This document shows positions 1 to 13,168 of a stretch of DNA of 64,000 bases, one piece after another. The notes below the pieces were generated by a model. That model had not been told where the DNA came from, ran no database searches, and saw only the letters and a program-made list of their open reading frames with translations. Made by a program: the position numbers and the translations under genes. This DNA is from Xanthostigma xanthostigma. Lineage: Eukaryota > Arthropoda > Insecta > Raphidioptera > Raphidiidae. The stretch covers positions 20,230,001-20,294,000 of the forward strand of contig OY754469.1 in the NCBI GenBank assembly GCA_963575645.1. Direction: 5' to 3'. Numbering within the stretch: position 1 is the stretch's first letter; every line of letters begins with the position of its first letter.

Positions 1-779
1 GAGATCTGTTATTAAGAATAGTTTTTTTTTCTGTGATTGAGATTAGAGTGCATTAGCATTTTAGTTTTTTAGGTAAGTATTTAAATTTAATTTTTATGAT
101 CTAAGTGAAATTGCTTTCTTCGAAATACAACTTTTGTTAAGACCGAAAAAAAACGCAATAAAGACTGGCGCCTTTTATCCTCAACAAATAGATTCGGACT
201 AATTCATGAATATGAGTGAAATTAGCATAAAAATATTTTCTGTCTGTCTATTTGTTGTCGATAAACGATCGTTAATTTTTACGGTGTAGACAAGGATGTA
301 AAACGTTAGTACATACGTTTGAAAATTAATAATTATATTGAGCAGTGTTTTGAAGTTGTACAAAAATCCATCAGTGTGTAAGTGATTTTCAATGAAAATC
401 CATATTTATGACACGTTATTTATTTACTTTATATTTAATATTTATTAAGGCCACCAAATACAAAATATTGACGGTACGTCGAAGAAAGCATATTTTTAAT
501 ATAAAAGTATTAATTCCAATTTTATTTATTTTGCTGTTCCTAAGTCTTTCTTTTTTATTATGTATATTGTATATATACTATTGTATTATTATTATCTATT
601 TAATATTAATAATTATTTAATAATTTAATAATTGAATAATTTAAATATTGTAATCAATTGTGAATAAATGATTACTTCAATTTAATGTATTAAACGTTTT
701 TTTTTGTTCTCTTACCATATGGTTATCCTTGATTGAAAACTCTCGTGTTTTTCTCCTCTGAGCCAAATGCAAGGACTAC
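1..779. other. AT-rich sequence, no recognised feature
   Basis: Nothing supported. The open frame at 408-620 is low-complexity Ile/Leu/Tyr-rich and looks like chance in AT-rich DNA. Confidence 0.5.
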
Positions 780-1733
780 TAGTGGCGGCTGTAAGTCGGA
801 GGACTGGTAAATAATTTGAGCCGGAATGAAACTACCCCCCCCCCTGTTTTCGAGGATGCTGAACACGATGGCGGCGTCAGAATTTCTCATTGGGGTGGCC
901 CAACCCCTCAAACCGGACAAAAACCACCCCCGAGAGGGGTTAAACGCGATTTACTAGGTTTCCCTGCAGAAAGAAGTACTTTACCCCCGTTTTCGAGGAT
1001 GCTGAGTACGGTGGTGGTGTTGGATATCGCGTCCGACCCCTACCAACCCCTCCACTGGCCAATACTCACCCCCGAAAGGAGTGAATTTTTTTTTTGCAAT
1101 ATCAACAGTAAATTTATGTTCTCCCCCTGTTTTCGAGGTCGCTGAGCACGGTGGTGGTTGTGGATATCGCGTCCAACCCCTCCACCAGTCAATACTCACC
1201 CCCGAAAGGGGTGAATTTTTTTTTGCAATAGGTTCGTTCCAAGCAGCCGCGAACGTTAATAAAACCGTACACAGTCTTGTTACTGCGCAAGACTGTCTTG
1301 CGCAGTATCGATTTTTGAGCTAGTGCGCAAATTAGTCTTGCGCAGTGACAAGACTGTGTACGGTTTTATTAACGGTCGCGGCTGCTTGGAACGAACCTAT
1401 TACAAAAAAAAAAAATTCACCCCTTTCGGGGGTGAGTATTGGCCGGTGGAGGGATTGGTAGGGGTCGGACGCGATATCCAACACCACCACCGTACTTAGC
1501 ATTCTCGAAAACGGGGGTAAAGTACTTCTTTCTGCAGGGAAACCTAGTAAATCACGTTTAACCTCTCTCGGGGGTGGTTTTTGGCCGGTTTGAGGGGTTA
1601 AGCCACCTCAATGAGAAATTCTGACGCCGCCATCATGTTCAGCATCCTCGAAAACGGGGGGGGGGAAGGTAGTTTCATTCCGGCTCAAATTATTTACCAT
1701 TTTCGTGTTTTTTCCGACTTACAGCCGCCACTA
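780..1733. mobile_element. 0.95-kb foldback element with C-rich arms
   Basis: The two ends are inverted copies starting TAGTGGCGGCTGTAAG, and the arms stay paired almost to a centre near 1310 (ACTGCGCAAGAC...). Arms carry runs of C, the motif GTTTTCGAGGATGCTGA and ACTCACCCCCGAAAGG. The left arm has an extra tandem unit of roughly 140 bases (about 985-1123 against 1124-1250) absent from the right arm. Flanking TA on both sides could be the target duplication. Open frames inside (816-1145, 981-1199, 1081-1323) are by-products of GC-rich DNA. Confidence 0.8.
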
Positions 1734-4700
1734 TACCGGACTACCTTTGACTACACTTATAGGTAGTGAGAGCTGACAACGAATTTAGTGTATGTATTTT
1801 AGGCAATTTGAAATACTAAAAACACAGTATTTTATCAATAGATGAATACAGAATCACGAGTCTGGTAGATCGTTTGCGGTTATTTGCAAAAAAAACAAAA
1901 AAATATGTTTTAGGCAACTTGATATTCTTTTTTTAGCATTTATATAGGTAATCCAGAAAAAAATTGTCAGTTTTAAAGTATGACCTGACCCCCCCGAAAA
2001 TATTTAATTAAAATGCCTACGCAAAAAATATAAATATCTCGATAAACTTTATCGTAATAGTATAACACTTTTTTATGGAAACGTTATTATTTTTTGCGTA
2101 GGTATAGGTAATAGAGACAATCTTTTTTAATTTTTGGTCTACTTATATACAAATGCTAAAATAAAAGACTGAATAAAATTCAAGCTACCTGAAAGCTGGA
2201 AACACATTTCTCTGTTGTGTTGTGATGTTTTGCGTTTTGTTGTGACGCGCCTGTATGTACACATAATATAACCAAGAGATCGCATTAATTGTAACAGTGA
2301 CCATAGAGAAGAGAGGTTCAGTGCCTAATTGCCACATTAAACAAACACAGGTTAATTATTTTTCTTTGTAAACAAATATATTTATTAAATAAAATTTTTA
2401 CGATTTATACATACATAAAATAAATATCGCTACAAACTATATAACAGATAATATACATTTCTTTGTAGTTAAACAACAATTATTATACTTTTAACAAGCA
2501 CATTTAGGTACGACACATTGCTTTTTGTTGAGTTTTTGATCATTTTGTGACACCAAAAGCTCGTTAAATAATAACAACGTGATCGTTATTTACTTTTTCT
2601 TTCAGTATTATCTGTGCTATCAATCTTGTTGCTTATTTGTTCAATTGTACGTGTAAAATTTGACATTATTGGTTCTATTCTGTACGGTCAGTGTAAGAAT
2701 TTACGGTGCTGTTGATTTTTTGTCACTTGCTAAAAGTGAGACAGGAATTTAACAGTGACCATATGAAATAGCACCATACTCAGATTTATCTGTTGAACAG
2801 ACCCGAATTGACTCCGCACTGACAAATTTTTTGGTTGGTAATGACTAGAAATGACCCTTTTCTAGAAAAAAATGTCTAATGTTAGAGAGAGATTGTGAAT
2901 TATAGACGCTCAACAGCTGAGGTCATCAGCGTCTATAACTAAACACTGTTTGTCAGGGCCTTTCTGACCGATATATGTACGAAAAGTGTTAACATCGTTC
3001 TTTATATGTTGATTTCTTTTTCGTTTCAGTCAGAACTTGTTTGTCTAGTGAACAACATGCTGTATGTACTTTGATATGAATTTATTTTTCAAGAGAGCTT
3101 CTTTGGAATATTTTTTAACTAATCTGCACTTGTTTTATTAACGAGCTGTTGTTATATTGTGAACACAACTCAGTTTTGCTACTACTTTAATGTGTTACTT
3201 ACCATTTAAAAGAATAACGATATTTCAATATGCTTCAGAGTAGGTTATAAAAAAAACGTAAAGTGTCAGCATCTGCTACACGGAGGGAGAGATGTGAAAA
3301 AGTTACGTGTGGGGATATAAGTAAATAGTAAAATTTCAAGGATGTGCATTGAACATTTTTCGGGCGAAAATTATTACAATATTTTTTAGGAGGATCAAAA
3401 GTGAGCCACAGTCCATATTTATGAAAATATGCGACAAGTGTATCTATGTTGGTATAAAATAATTTATTATTTAGAGAGAAACCATTGCATTTATATAGAA
3501 CATATCTAATTAATTCTCCATTAAATCAATACTATGAACATTGAACACATCCTACCTTATGTAAATGTGTTCGACATTCTTACATTCATGAATGAAGTTA
3601 GCATTCCAACTTCTGACAGTTTGATTCAAAGATTGGCACACCAACAGTAGTCTATTTTTCTCCTTGATCTTAGAATTGGAATTTATCGAGTCTTCTGAGG
3701 GCACCAGGGTTCTCTACTTTTTATTAAAATGGAAATAAGCGCAGCTTTCTTGTATATACTTTTAGATACCTTTTCATTATGAGAATGTCTTGAACGACAG
3801 AGATTAGATAACAGGCGATAGACGTTCGACAACTGAAATCATTAGCGTCTTCCTGAACGGATAATAGTTTTATTTATGTACTTTTATGTTATCGAAAAAT
3901 CCATTCTTAGTGGACGTTCACGTCGCAAGGAGAATGAAACCCTAATATTTCAAGTTCCAAGGCTAAATTTCGGCTGTGCGTTGATAAGTCAGTCAGTCAG
4001 TCAATTAGTGAGAATGTTTATTTTTATATGTGTAAAAATTCTAAGATGCACATACATATATTATTTTAAGTTTTTAAATCGTAAGTAACACTATTGAAAC
4101 ACATATATCACTTAATTACTAATATTTATTATTGTAAATATTACTTTGATTTTGTGAGAAGTTTGGTGTATATATATAGAGGTTTTGATTTCGATTTTTA
4201 ATAAACAAAATATTTTTGTTAGTTCTCATAAATATTGCAAGACATTGCAAGAACACATTTACTTATTTATTAATCAAATAGGTTAATCTATAAATTTTCA
4301 ATCTTTGTTAAACGTAGGGCCGTCTTAAACATTGTGAAATAGGTCAAAAAGGTTGGCGCTTTTCTGATGTGCCGATCGTTTAGACTTATTTAGAATAACA
4401 TTCAGTTTTGGAATAGTAGAGTGACAAGGAGAAACGACAGCGTCTAATTTTGCTATCGATTCGAGAGGTCTGTCCATCGCTAAGTGGGATCAGCGATAAA
4501 CAATTCAATTATCCGTTATAAAACTAAACATTTTTCTTCGCTGATTCTATTCTGTATTGGTAGGAGTGTACATTGATGTTAAAATTCTACAAAAAAATCT
4601 TACCCCTCTCTCGATAATTCAAACTCTTGAGCTTAGACCGGCATTTGTTTATACTTTATAGTGATCTAAAGGCCCGTTTTAAAATTTTGAATGATTTCCG

Positions 4701-5520
4701 CGGTACGGTAAACTGTACACACCACCGGCCTATATTAAGTAAAAACGTTATTTTCTGTCGTTTTGGTTATTTTATTGATTAAAATAATACAATGTATTCC
4801 TGGTAAACAAGACTATACCTTATTAAAAAGAGCCTATTTATACTGCTTTGATAGAAGAAAAATTCATAAAATTGTATTATAATTTTTTTTTGTATTCATT
4901 ATTTTTTCTGCATTTTAGTTGTAGCACGAAAAAACATACATTCCAAATGGAATCCTCAGATCATTTTATGAAATGAGGTCTTTAAGAAACGTGCCTGCCA
5001 TTCTCCAGTTGGTGACCCCCAGTTCTGATTTTAGGCATTTAAAATTTGTGAAAACTTAATATTTTCTTTCTCGTTCTTCCATCATAAGAAGGCCCATTGC
5101 CCAGGCTCCAAATGTCTTAAGACGACCTTATTTAGATGTGCAGTAGGCATAGTTGAAAAAAATAGTTATATGTAGGTCTATTTATAAGTTCAAAAATAAG
5201 ATCACTACCCAATACCCATGTCATACGTATTCAATATTCTCTAATCTTATTTATAACAACTACATTATCTATTTTATTCTTTTTTCTATGCTTCTCTACC
5301 GATAATATATGTATTTTTGTGTATTATACTAATATAGAGTGTAATAAAAATTTACTGCAATATTCGAATCAAAATTGTTTGTGACTTCGCTAAACTGAAA
5401 TTAAATCAATATCCAAATTTCTAAATAACAACACATCTTACCTTTGTGAAAGATATTAATAAATAACAATTAGATGACAATTTTTCAGTCAGTTGAGATT
5501 TTTGCGATTACAAATCTTTA
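1734..5520. other. AT-rich sequence with small hairpins
   Basis: No gene seen. Two short inverted repeats: CCTACGCAAAAAATA near 2016 against its complement ending near 2102, and TATAGACGCT...AGCGTCTATA at about 2899-2937. A variant of the latter (GACGTTCGACAACTG...TTAGCGTC) recurs near 3820. Confidence 0.5.
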
Positions 5521-5882
5521 GGCCGTGTTTAGATGAGGCGTTTTACGCGCGAGTCCACTCGCGCGTTTCAATTTCTATTGCGCTGAGCTCGGTGTGACGC
5601 CAGTTACAAACATGGACTCGGAAACAGCGGTTGTGTTGTGGCTTGCATACCCTCGATCGAAACATCGCAACGGACTCGCGCGTAGTACTGGACGCAGCAA
5701 TTGGCACCCGAGTATCTTGACTCGCGCGTAAAACGCGCAAGTCGAGATTCCCGCTTATTGCGCGAGTTAGGAAACGCGCGTAGGCATCTGGAGGGGATAT
5801 ATGTAGCTCTAGTATCTCGAGTACGCGCGAGTGTCAATGCGCGAGTGGACTCGCGCGTAAAACGCCTCATCTGAACACGGCC
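5521..5882. mobile_element. GC-rich palindromic MITE, GGCC termini
   Basis: Ends are inverted: GGCCGTGTTTAGATGAGGCG and CGCCTCATCTGAACACGGCC, with CGCGCGAGT-rich arms nearly throughout. The left flank is TTA as in PIF/Harbinger elements, but the right flank is AGA, so the target duplication is not preserved. The apparent proteins at 5543-5972 are artefacts of the arms. Confidence 0.75.
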
Positions 5883-8347
5883 AGAGTTTGGAAATATTGT
5901 TTTAATAATGCAACAGTAATTTTTCATTACATTCAACATCATATTTTTTGCTTTACTATTATAATATATCATATTGATGGCAGCCTATTGTTCAATATTT
6001 TGTTGTGAAATCATTTCTTTCGATCTTGAAAAAAAGCAAAATATAATATTAGTCATTATTTAAGACGTTTAACAAAAGAATATGTACTACTGTTACACCT
6101 AAGTCCTAACATAGTTGTAAATTTAAGCATCTCACTCGATTAGAGATGCAGAAAATCACCTACATTATTTAATAAAAAAACATTCTCTGTATAACCGTTC
6201 CAAATGATAAATTTTATTACATAACACATTTTTATAATATTCTACTAGGAATAAATTAATCAGACTTGGTATTTTTTTAAACATTGTTTTTATATTTAAA
6301 TACTGGATTTTAAGGGTACCATAGAGAAATATAAATTTCACAGTTGTATGGATTTTTAAGAGTAGAGCTCTAACTGGGAATCTTCATTTTTGTTTGTACT
6401 TTATTCCGGATTAAAAATAATGTCCGTACAAGATACTACTTAACTCAGAATCACCACAAAAATTGCATTTTATTTGTAGGTTTTAACGAAAGTCTGAATT
6501 ATGAAACCATTATCTGATTTAACATCGTATGGTAATAAAGCTCTATTGTGAAGACAACTTTTTTTATTTCACAGCTACAGCGGAAGTTTAGGTAGCTTTA
6601 TTAATTTTTACTTTGTATGGTTACCCCCTAATAAATTACATCTTGTATACTTAGATACAAATTAATGCAAATATGTATTTTGATATTTCTTAATTCTACA
6701 TGTGTTTAAAAATTATAACTTTATCTAATTGGGGGAAGAATAGAAAAATCTTTTTTTCTGGTCCCATCAAAGGACATCCATGCAGGTACTAATAATTAAG
6801 TACACAACAAGAATAATATTGACAATTAATATTATAAATAATTATATTTATAAATATAAATAAGACCGTAGCCAGTATCGAGATAAAGAAATTATCAACT
6901 TTATTTAGGACACTATTAACGCATCTTTGAAACGGATGTTCATTAGGACATTATTTCCGGACTGGAAATAAAAAAGAAATTAAAAATATATTCATAGCAA
7001 AAAAAAAATGAACAGGTATTTGCTTTCGCAAAGGTACAAACAGAACAGACAAATCGATTGTTGAATAATTAGACATATTGTATTTTCATTTCTCGAACTA
7101 AATATAATTGATAGTTTAAAGATTATCTGTGTTTAACGAAACTAATAATGCAAAATTGAAACTGTGTTAATATCCAAAACAGCAAATTTAAATTAAATTC
7201 ATCTCTTATTTATTTTATAAAAAAAAGGGCGGGAAGACATTTTATTTATAAAACATTTATATAATGATTATCGTAATCTTATTTATCCGACTATAGACAT
7301 TCAGCTACGGTCGTGCTTATAAATATTTACGTAAGTCTAAATATAATAATAAAAAAAATATGTATATATGAAACTTATATCGTGCAATCAATGAAAACCT
7401 AATTTTAGATTAACTGTGATGATTTAGAACTCCACAAGTCACACATATTTTTATAGAAAATTGATTTTAATATCATTACAGCTTGCCTTTCACTCGTTCT
7501 CAGATCACACGATAATACAAGAAAAAAAAATATCATGAAGCAATGTTGAATCATGACGAAAAGTATAACACACATAATTCCTTTATAAATATTAACAAGT
7601 TGACTGGTGTCTTCAGATATATGTGCTTAGAATATTCGTTTTTTTCCCTGTTTTTTTTTTTTTTTTATTTTGATAAAATTGAAACTGTTTTCGTATTAAT
7701 AAATTATTTATCCAAGATAAAGATGAAGCGCTAGAGTTGCCTTATGTCGTTTAGTAGGTACTGAATGTATCACAGACTCCTATTTCCATTTTTCATATGT
7801 TTTGTATGGCAGCTGCTTAACGTAAGGGCAAGTGCGCACTATGAACTAAATTATTCAACGTAAGTTTTCTTGTATTCTGACTCAACAGAAAGTTCAGTAA
7901 ACTGTTGACTGACAAGCAAATGTTTGAGAATAACGAATTTAAAAAAAGCTGGCTGTGATAACGCATTTTTAAATTAAAAAAAATCTTATAGGCACAACCC
8001 TAATTAATATAAGAAATATCCTTTAATGCACGTTTTTTTTCTTAATTGTTAGGTAATAATTCCACCCCACATGTTACATTCTTTACTCAATTTCATAGAA
8101 AAATTGAATCGACTGTATTTAAATTTATTCTGTTTTCAATAGTTAATCGTAGCCTGCAGTTTTTCCGACTTTAAAGCTTCGGTTGTTTCCATATATATGG
8201 TAAGTTCTGATATTTTAGAACCTCAAGCGTAGGTACATATTATATGGTTCTATGGTATTTCCTATCAGCAGATACAATAATCGATACATTCTTGGTTAAG
8301 AATAGAGTATCTACATATATCGTCGATACATTAATAATATGCTCTAT
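5883..8347. other. AT-rich sequence, no recognised feature
   Basis: No coding, RNA or repeat structure that I can support; short homopolymer runs only. Confidence 0.45.
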
Positions 8348-8508
8348 GATGAAGGAAGGTTTTGGTTGAGAATCATAAATAAATAAGCTTTACCCACCGA
8401 ACAGTATATGTGGCTTTACCAATGTTCGCTAGTGGCCAACGTTGGTCACTAGCGAAACATTGGTAAAGCTTATTTATTTATGATCCTCAACCAAAACCTT
8501 CCTTCATC
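8348..8508. mobile_element. palindrome of Penelope-like-type 3' ends
   Basis: Arms GATGAAGGAAGGTTTTGGTT and its complement flank AATAAGCTTTACC and a nested hairpin around CGCTAGTGGCCAACG. The right arm contains GCGAAACATTGGTAAAGCTT, shared with the palindrome at 55866-56058. The class assignment is inference from the GAAAC-G-type motif and 3'-end character. Confidence 0.55.
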
Positions 8509-9089
8509 GTAACATTCTATTGGATTAACACTAAGTACTTTATGCTGAATTCTCTATCCTTGTCCAAGATTATTAAGATTATTATATTAGTTGGTGGGAC
8601 AGACTATAGCACACCACTAACGTAAATTAGAAACACAATCATACTCTCTCACTAGTCGCAAACGTGTGCTTGAAGACAGAAAATCACAAGTTTTTTCCAT
8701 CAAGCAATCACACAAGTACCAGATACTCAAAAAACTGGCGCAACATGCTTGTCAAACATGCTTGATAGTCTATGGAGACTTTTAGTAGAAGCCTTTACAC
8801 AATATTATGCAGGTACATAACTGTCTAGTGCCTGTATAAATTACATAATACAGACATAAATTGAAAATAAACGAGTACATAGTTATATATTAAAATAGTT
8901 TGTAGCTGCTATTTCGCAGGGATGGTGTTCTATAATAGCTCTGTCGTGTAAATTAAATTTGTTTTAAATTTTCTCTTCATAAATAATGTGTATGTGATAA
9001 AGGCAGGAAAATGTTTTTCCGGTAAGTCAATTGTAAATATATTATTTTTTAGTTGTAAACCACGGTTACAAAAATCGATATCTAAATTA

Positions 9090-9094
<5 letters not shown>

Positions 9095-9124
<30 letters not shown>
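9095..9124. repeat. (AAT)n microsatellite
   Basis: About nine perfect TAA/AAT units. Confidence 0.9.
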
Positions 9125-9720
9125 GATTTATTTTTATTGTTGTTTGATTGATGTCATTACAAGTGTATCGATTTTTTCAATGAAAAACCGTTAAAACAGT
9201 TTCATTTTAGTAACCGAAAACGCCATTTTAGTAGAAAAAAACCGAATAAATCGTGGATACTGGTTAGATATTTTGAATTTCGGAGAAAAATCAATTTTTC
9301 AAAATTTTTCTAGCTCGGAAGTAAAGGAGTAGAAGTGTTTTTGCTTTTGAAATTTTTTTTATTATTTTCAATTTATTATTATTTTTAATATTATTCAACT
9401 TTCATAATAATCTCAACGAAAGTTACAGCAAATTTTATTGAAATCCATCAAAAATTATTAGGCATAAAAAATATAAATTTCGAATCGACATACAGCTTGC
9501 CCGTCTCCGTCAATAGAACAGTTTACTGTCGAATGCTGTTTGTGATTTAAATTGTTGATAAAGTACTTTATAGATGATGCTTTGATACGGTGGACAATTG
9601 AAATTTATCACAAATAACTATGCTCTTTCATACAAACTTTCGTTCCTGTTTTTTTTAAACAGGCCAATTAAACACTTAAATGCAATTTTATAATTGTATT
9701 TTGTATCCGCACAGAACTTG

Positions 9721-9747
9721 ATCCGAGCGAAGTCGGATTCGCAGCTA
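9721..9747 (+). mobile_element. Helitron-like 3' end
   Basis: Hairpin ATCCGA-gcgaag-TCGGAT, then TCGCAG and CTAG followed by T, the rolling-circle transposon 3' signature (hairpin a few bases before CTRR, inserted before T). The 5' end was not identified; the element probably extends several hundred bases to the left. Confidence 0.55.
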
Positions 9748-10809
9748 GTTTATTTAAAATTGAGTTTTTGATATTATGTTAATTTTCAAAACTGAAACCA
9801 GAATGAAATTGAAACCTAACTAAATTTCTCAAACCGGAACCGAAATCTGAATGTCATTTTGAATTGGTTTCAAGTAATGTTTTTTTAGTGACATTTAAAT
9901 AATTTGATTATAATTATTGACTCCACCGATATGCAGAATTAATTAACTGTGTTAAAGATCAACATACTGGATTACTATATACGATTAAAAATAAAGTCCT
10001 GCAAGCCATCGCCTCGTGTTTGTATGTTCATTTTGCAGGTGATTTACTAAAAATCTATTTGGATGAGCATTATCATGGGGTCGGAGCAACAGTTGGCACT
10101 GTGATATCGTAATATTTTTGGGGGAAGTGGTTGGTGGTCAAATAGCCTACAGACACATTTTTTTTATTTAATAAGCTACGCCTTTTACTAAGATGTTTGC
10201 TTATTTTTTTTATAATTATATTAAAATATCTATTATCTCAAAAGCTCAGAGATCACAATTTATTATTGGAAAATAACTTCTTTTTAAGGTTGAAAGTAAA
10301 AATTTTAATAATAACAGGTTTTCCATTTACAGCATAGGGGCAACTTACCTTTTACTAAGTTCCGCGTACCTATGTGACTGAAGATGAATGTGTTTTATTA
10401 ATCGGTGTACCTATGTCCTATATGTATGATTAGTCTGCAGTTGGAATTAACTGGGATTTCATAACTTGTTGAAATAAGTATATAAATAAATTTCATTCTA
10501 AAAAATAACGAGTGTGCTTTAGACACACGACTGAAGTAAAACTTCATTCTGCCATAATTTGTTATTATTCACCCGAAAATTCACAAAATATGAACTTTAA
10601 AATGATTTCACGATTTTATTCACTCTAAACGTAGAATATTTAATGTATTGAACAAAATGTTAAATATTCTAATGTAAGAAGAAAGAAATATAAACATAAA
10701 ATAAATGAAAACAAACGTAATACATTGCAATTACTTAGCTCTCGTTGGATTTTAAGCGTAAATCTTTATGAAATATTATTTAAAGTAGGTTTCCAAAACT
10801 TTGTTCTGT

Positions 10810-10954
10810 CACTTGATAGCACCACTAGCAAGTAAAGTATGTGTCATTCTATTTTTAGTACTGCTTGTATTTTCGGACACCTGATGGCGCCACTAGCCAG
10901 TGAAGTATTTGTTTCGGCCACCTGTTGGCGCCACTAGCCGGTGAAGTATTTGTC
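10810..10954. repeat. three-unit degenerate tandem repeat
   Basis: Units begin CACTTGATAGCACCACTAG (10810), CACCTGATGGCGCCACTAG (10878) and CACCTGTTGGCGCCACTAG (10919), each followed by a variant of AGTGAAGTATTTGT. The last two are 41 bases apart. Confidence 0.75.
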
Positions 10955-11419
10955 ATCCTCTTTCTATCTCCACTAACTTATATCTCCCTCTCAACTTCCG
11001 TTCGCCTCGCCCGATCACACTTCCATAAATCTCTCGTCAGCTTACTCCCCAAGTCAAGCGTGCGTAAAGGAGTTTTACTTCAAAAAATTTATGAAAAAGA
11101 TATAGTGAAAGTCACTTATAACGACTACAAGGGACCGGAAAATTTCTATTGTTATAGCTGGACGTACATTCGAATATATATTTTGTTTTTACATAATATA
11201 TAAGTACTATATAGTACCGAATAATAAGCAAGATTATTAAAAGCATTTCTGCGTATAAAAAACCAATCAAGTGTCTAGAATTCAGTCGTCATAAGCAACG
11301 TGTCGTTACAAGTGACGTCGTTAAATAAACGACTTCAACCGTAACAGTAAATTTTCGTAGTCTATTGTACCTACCAAATTTAATTCTTCAACTTGTAGGT
11401 GTGTAGGTAATATGTATAC

Positions 11420-11877
11420 TAGAGATGCCACGAATATTCGGCTACTATTCGGTATTCGGTCTATTCGGCTACTTTTTTTAATATTCGGTATTCGGCCGAA
11501 TGTTGCGTACTATTCGGCCGAATACCGAATATCAAACCATGGGAAAAAACGCACATATTACTCAGAAACAGGCGATTTTTAATTTAATGGTACTATTTTG
11601 TAAAGCTTTTGGTGAAAAAACAGTTATATTTCTTAGTAATTAGGACTATTAATAACACAATTTGATGTAACAATGAAAAATAATGCGTGTCGTCACACTA
11701 TCTAGCTGCAAATGAAACAAATACGCCAGCGGTGTTGCTACCGCACGCTCCGTAATGGGACAAGTCAAAACCCGTCACCCGAAAATGTACACATAATTTG
11801 CCGAATATTCGGCGCTTCGGCCGAGAACGTGGCCGAATATTCGGTATTCGGCAAAATCACTATTCGTGGCATCACTA
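11420..11877. mobile_element. hAT-type MITE, 8-bp TSD
   Basis: Termini TAGAGATGCCACGAATA and TATTCGTGGCATCACTA fit the hAT consensus YARNG. The flanks ATGTATAC (11412-11419) and GTGTATAC (11878-11885) form an 8-bp duplication with one mismatch. The interior is dominated by inverted copies of CCGAATATTCGG and TATTCGGTATTCGG. No transposase. Confidence 0.85.
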
Positions 11878-11885
11878 GTGTATAC

Positions 11886-13000
11886 GTTTACGTATTATGG
11901 TAATTTTTGCTGCTTCTACTAATAACGGCGCATTATTTATTTTGTAACAGACGACTCTGTTGTCGAGCGTCTATAATTCGCCATATCTAGTAACAGACAA
12001 GTTAGTTATTATTAGAATAAAGATACGTAGGTATATTAAAATCATACCGCGTAAATCTTTATGAACCCACTTCTTAAACAAGGTTGTCATTTCCAGTTAA
12101 ATACGATTTAATCTAACTCAAAGACTTCAAATGCAGGTGACGCAAAGTTGTACAAAATGTATATGACAGGTCTTTTACTGATAGTTGAAAGTTTTATGCA
12201 ACTAATCAAACTTATACAATGTAGACTGTTCTACTTGTGCAGAAACGTTAAAATCTCTTTTGTTTGATCACATTCAATAAAGTTTTATTGTATTAGAATA
12301 TTTTATTATAATATCTGATGTTTATAAATTAACTTTGTAACAATCGACTCTCGATTATAAAAAACGATTTTCCGAACATCCAAGTCCCTCGATTAGTTTG
12401 GATAATCCATGTTCTACTGTAATGTACTATTTTAAACTATACAGCGCGATTGGTTGGCACTGCTATATATAGTTGGGTAGACAAAGTAGTCAAGAAGTTT
12501 CGCTTCTACCGTGTGATATTAAGTATACACTGTTATAATTAAATGAGAAATGTTCAAAAATAAAACAACTTCAAATTTATATAATACGAAATCAGTTTCA
12601 TGTTCGTACAGCGTACTTAATGATTTTGTTTTCCTGTAATTTTCATACCTGGTACATTCCGTTTTACATAATAGACACTGTTCGAAATACTATGTAGTTG
12701 ATTGATAGTTTTGAAAGTATACATAGATGGAACCCCAGACTGAATAACGTTCACACTGAAATTTTACTAATAAAAAATGTGATTTATGTACAAGAACTAA
12801 TAAATTATTAAATATCGAGGAATTTATAGGATGAATTCAAGGGGTAAGTAAAAGCCAAAAGTTCGTATCGACAACTATTAAAAAATGCATAATATTTTTT
12901 AAGAAAATTTGAAAATTCACTTTCTTGAAATGAAACAGTTTGAAATTATCTAGTCTGAGGTAAATAATTATTATTGACTGTCTATAACTGATTGTTTTGT
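11886..13000. other. GST 3' flank, no other recognised feature
   Basis: Contains the presumed 3' untranslated region of the GST gene on the minus strand and otherwise unremarkable AT-rich DNA. Confidence 0.5.
12284..12289 (-). terminator. candidate polyadenylation signal AATAAA
   Basis: First canonical AATAAA seen on the minus strand downstream of the GST stop, about 710 bases away. It sits in CAATAAAACTTTATTG, so it also reads AATAAA on the plus strand. No closer AATAAA or ATTAAA was found, so a variant signal may be used instead. Confidence 0.3.
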
Positions 13001-13168
13001 TTACGATTCTGTAATCGGTCTTTTAGCTATCCAGGTGGATATGCTGGGTATGGTGAACACCTTCTCTTTCAGAGCTTTCAGTGCTGGGTATTGATCCAAG
13101 GCGTTCTTGCCGAATATGTGCTCGAAGTTTTCCATCGAAACCGCAAACACAAAATCTGTCCACGTTAA
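13001..13168 (-). CDS. GstS: GST sigma coding exon 4 (residues 150-204 and stop)
   Basis: Starts after acceptor GATTAATGTTTACAG and reads LTWTDFVFAVSMENFEHIFG, then KNALDQYPALKALKEKVFTI, PSISTWIAKRPITES and TAA at 13003-13001. It carries the N-capping box and hydrophobic staple region of the C-terminal domain and the usual C-terminal helix. Confidence 0.94.
   Translation of the reverse strand, partial: LTWTDFVFAVSMENFEHIFGKNALDQYPALKALKEKVFTIPSISTWIAKRPITES

Noticed and set aside
408..620. 70-aa open frame
   Set aside because: Low-complexity hydrophobic composition from AT-rich DNA, no motif.
5543..5972. Overlapping Arg/Ser/Thr-rich open frames
   Set aside because: They are translations of the CGCGCGAGT palindrome arms of a MITE.
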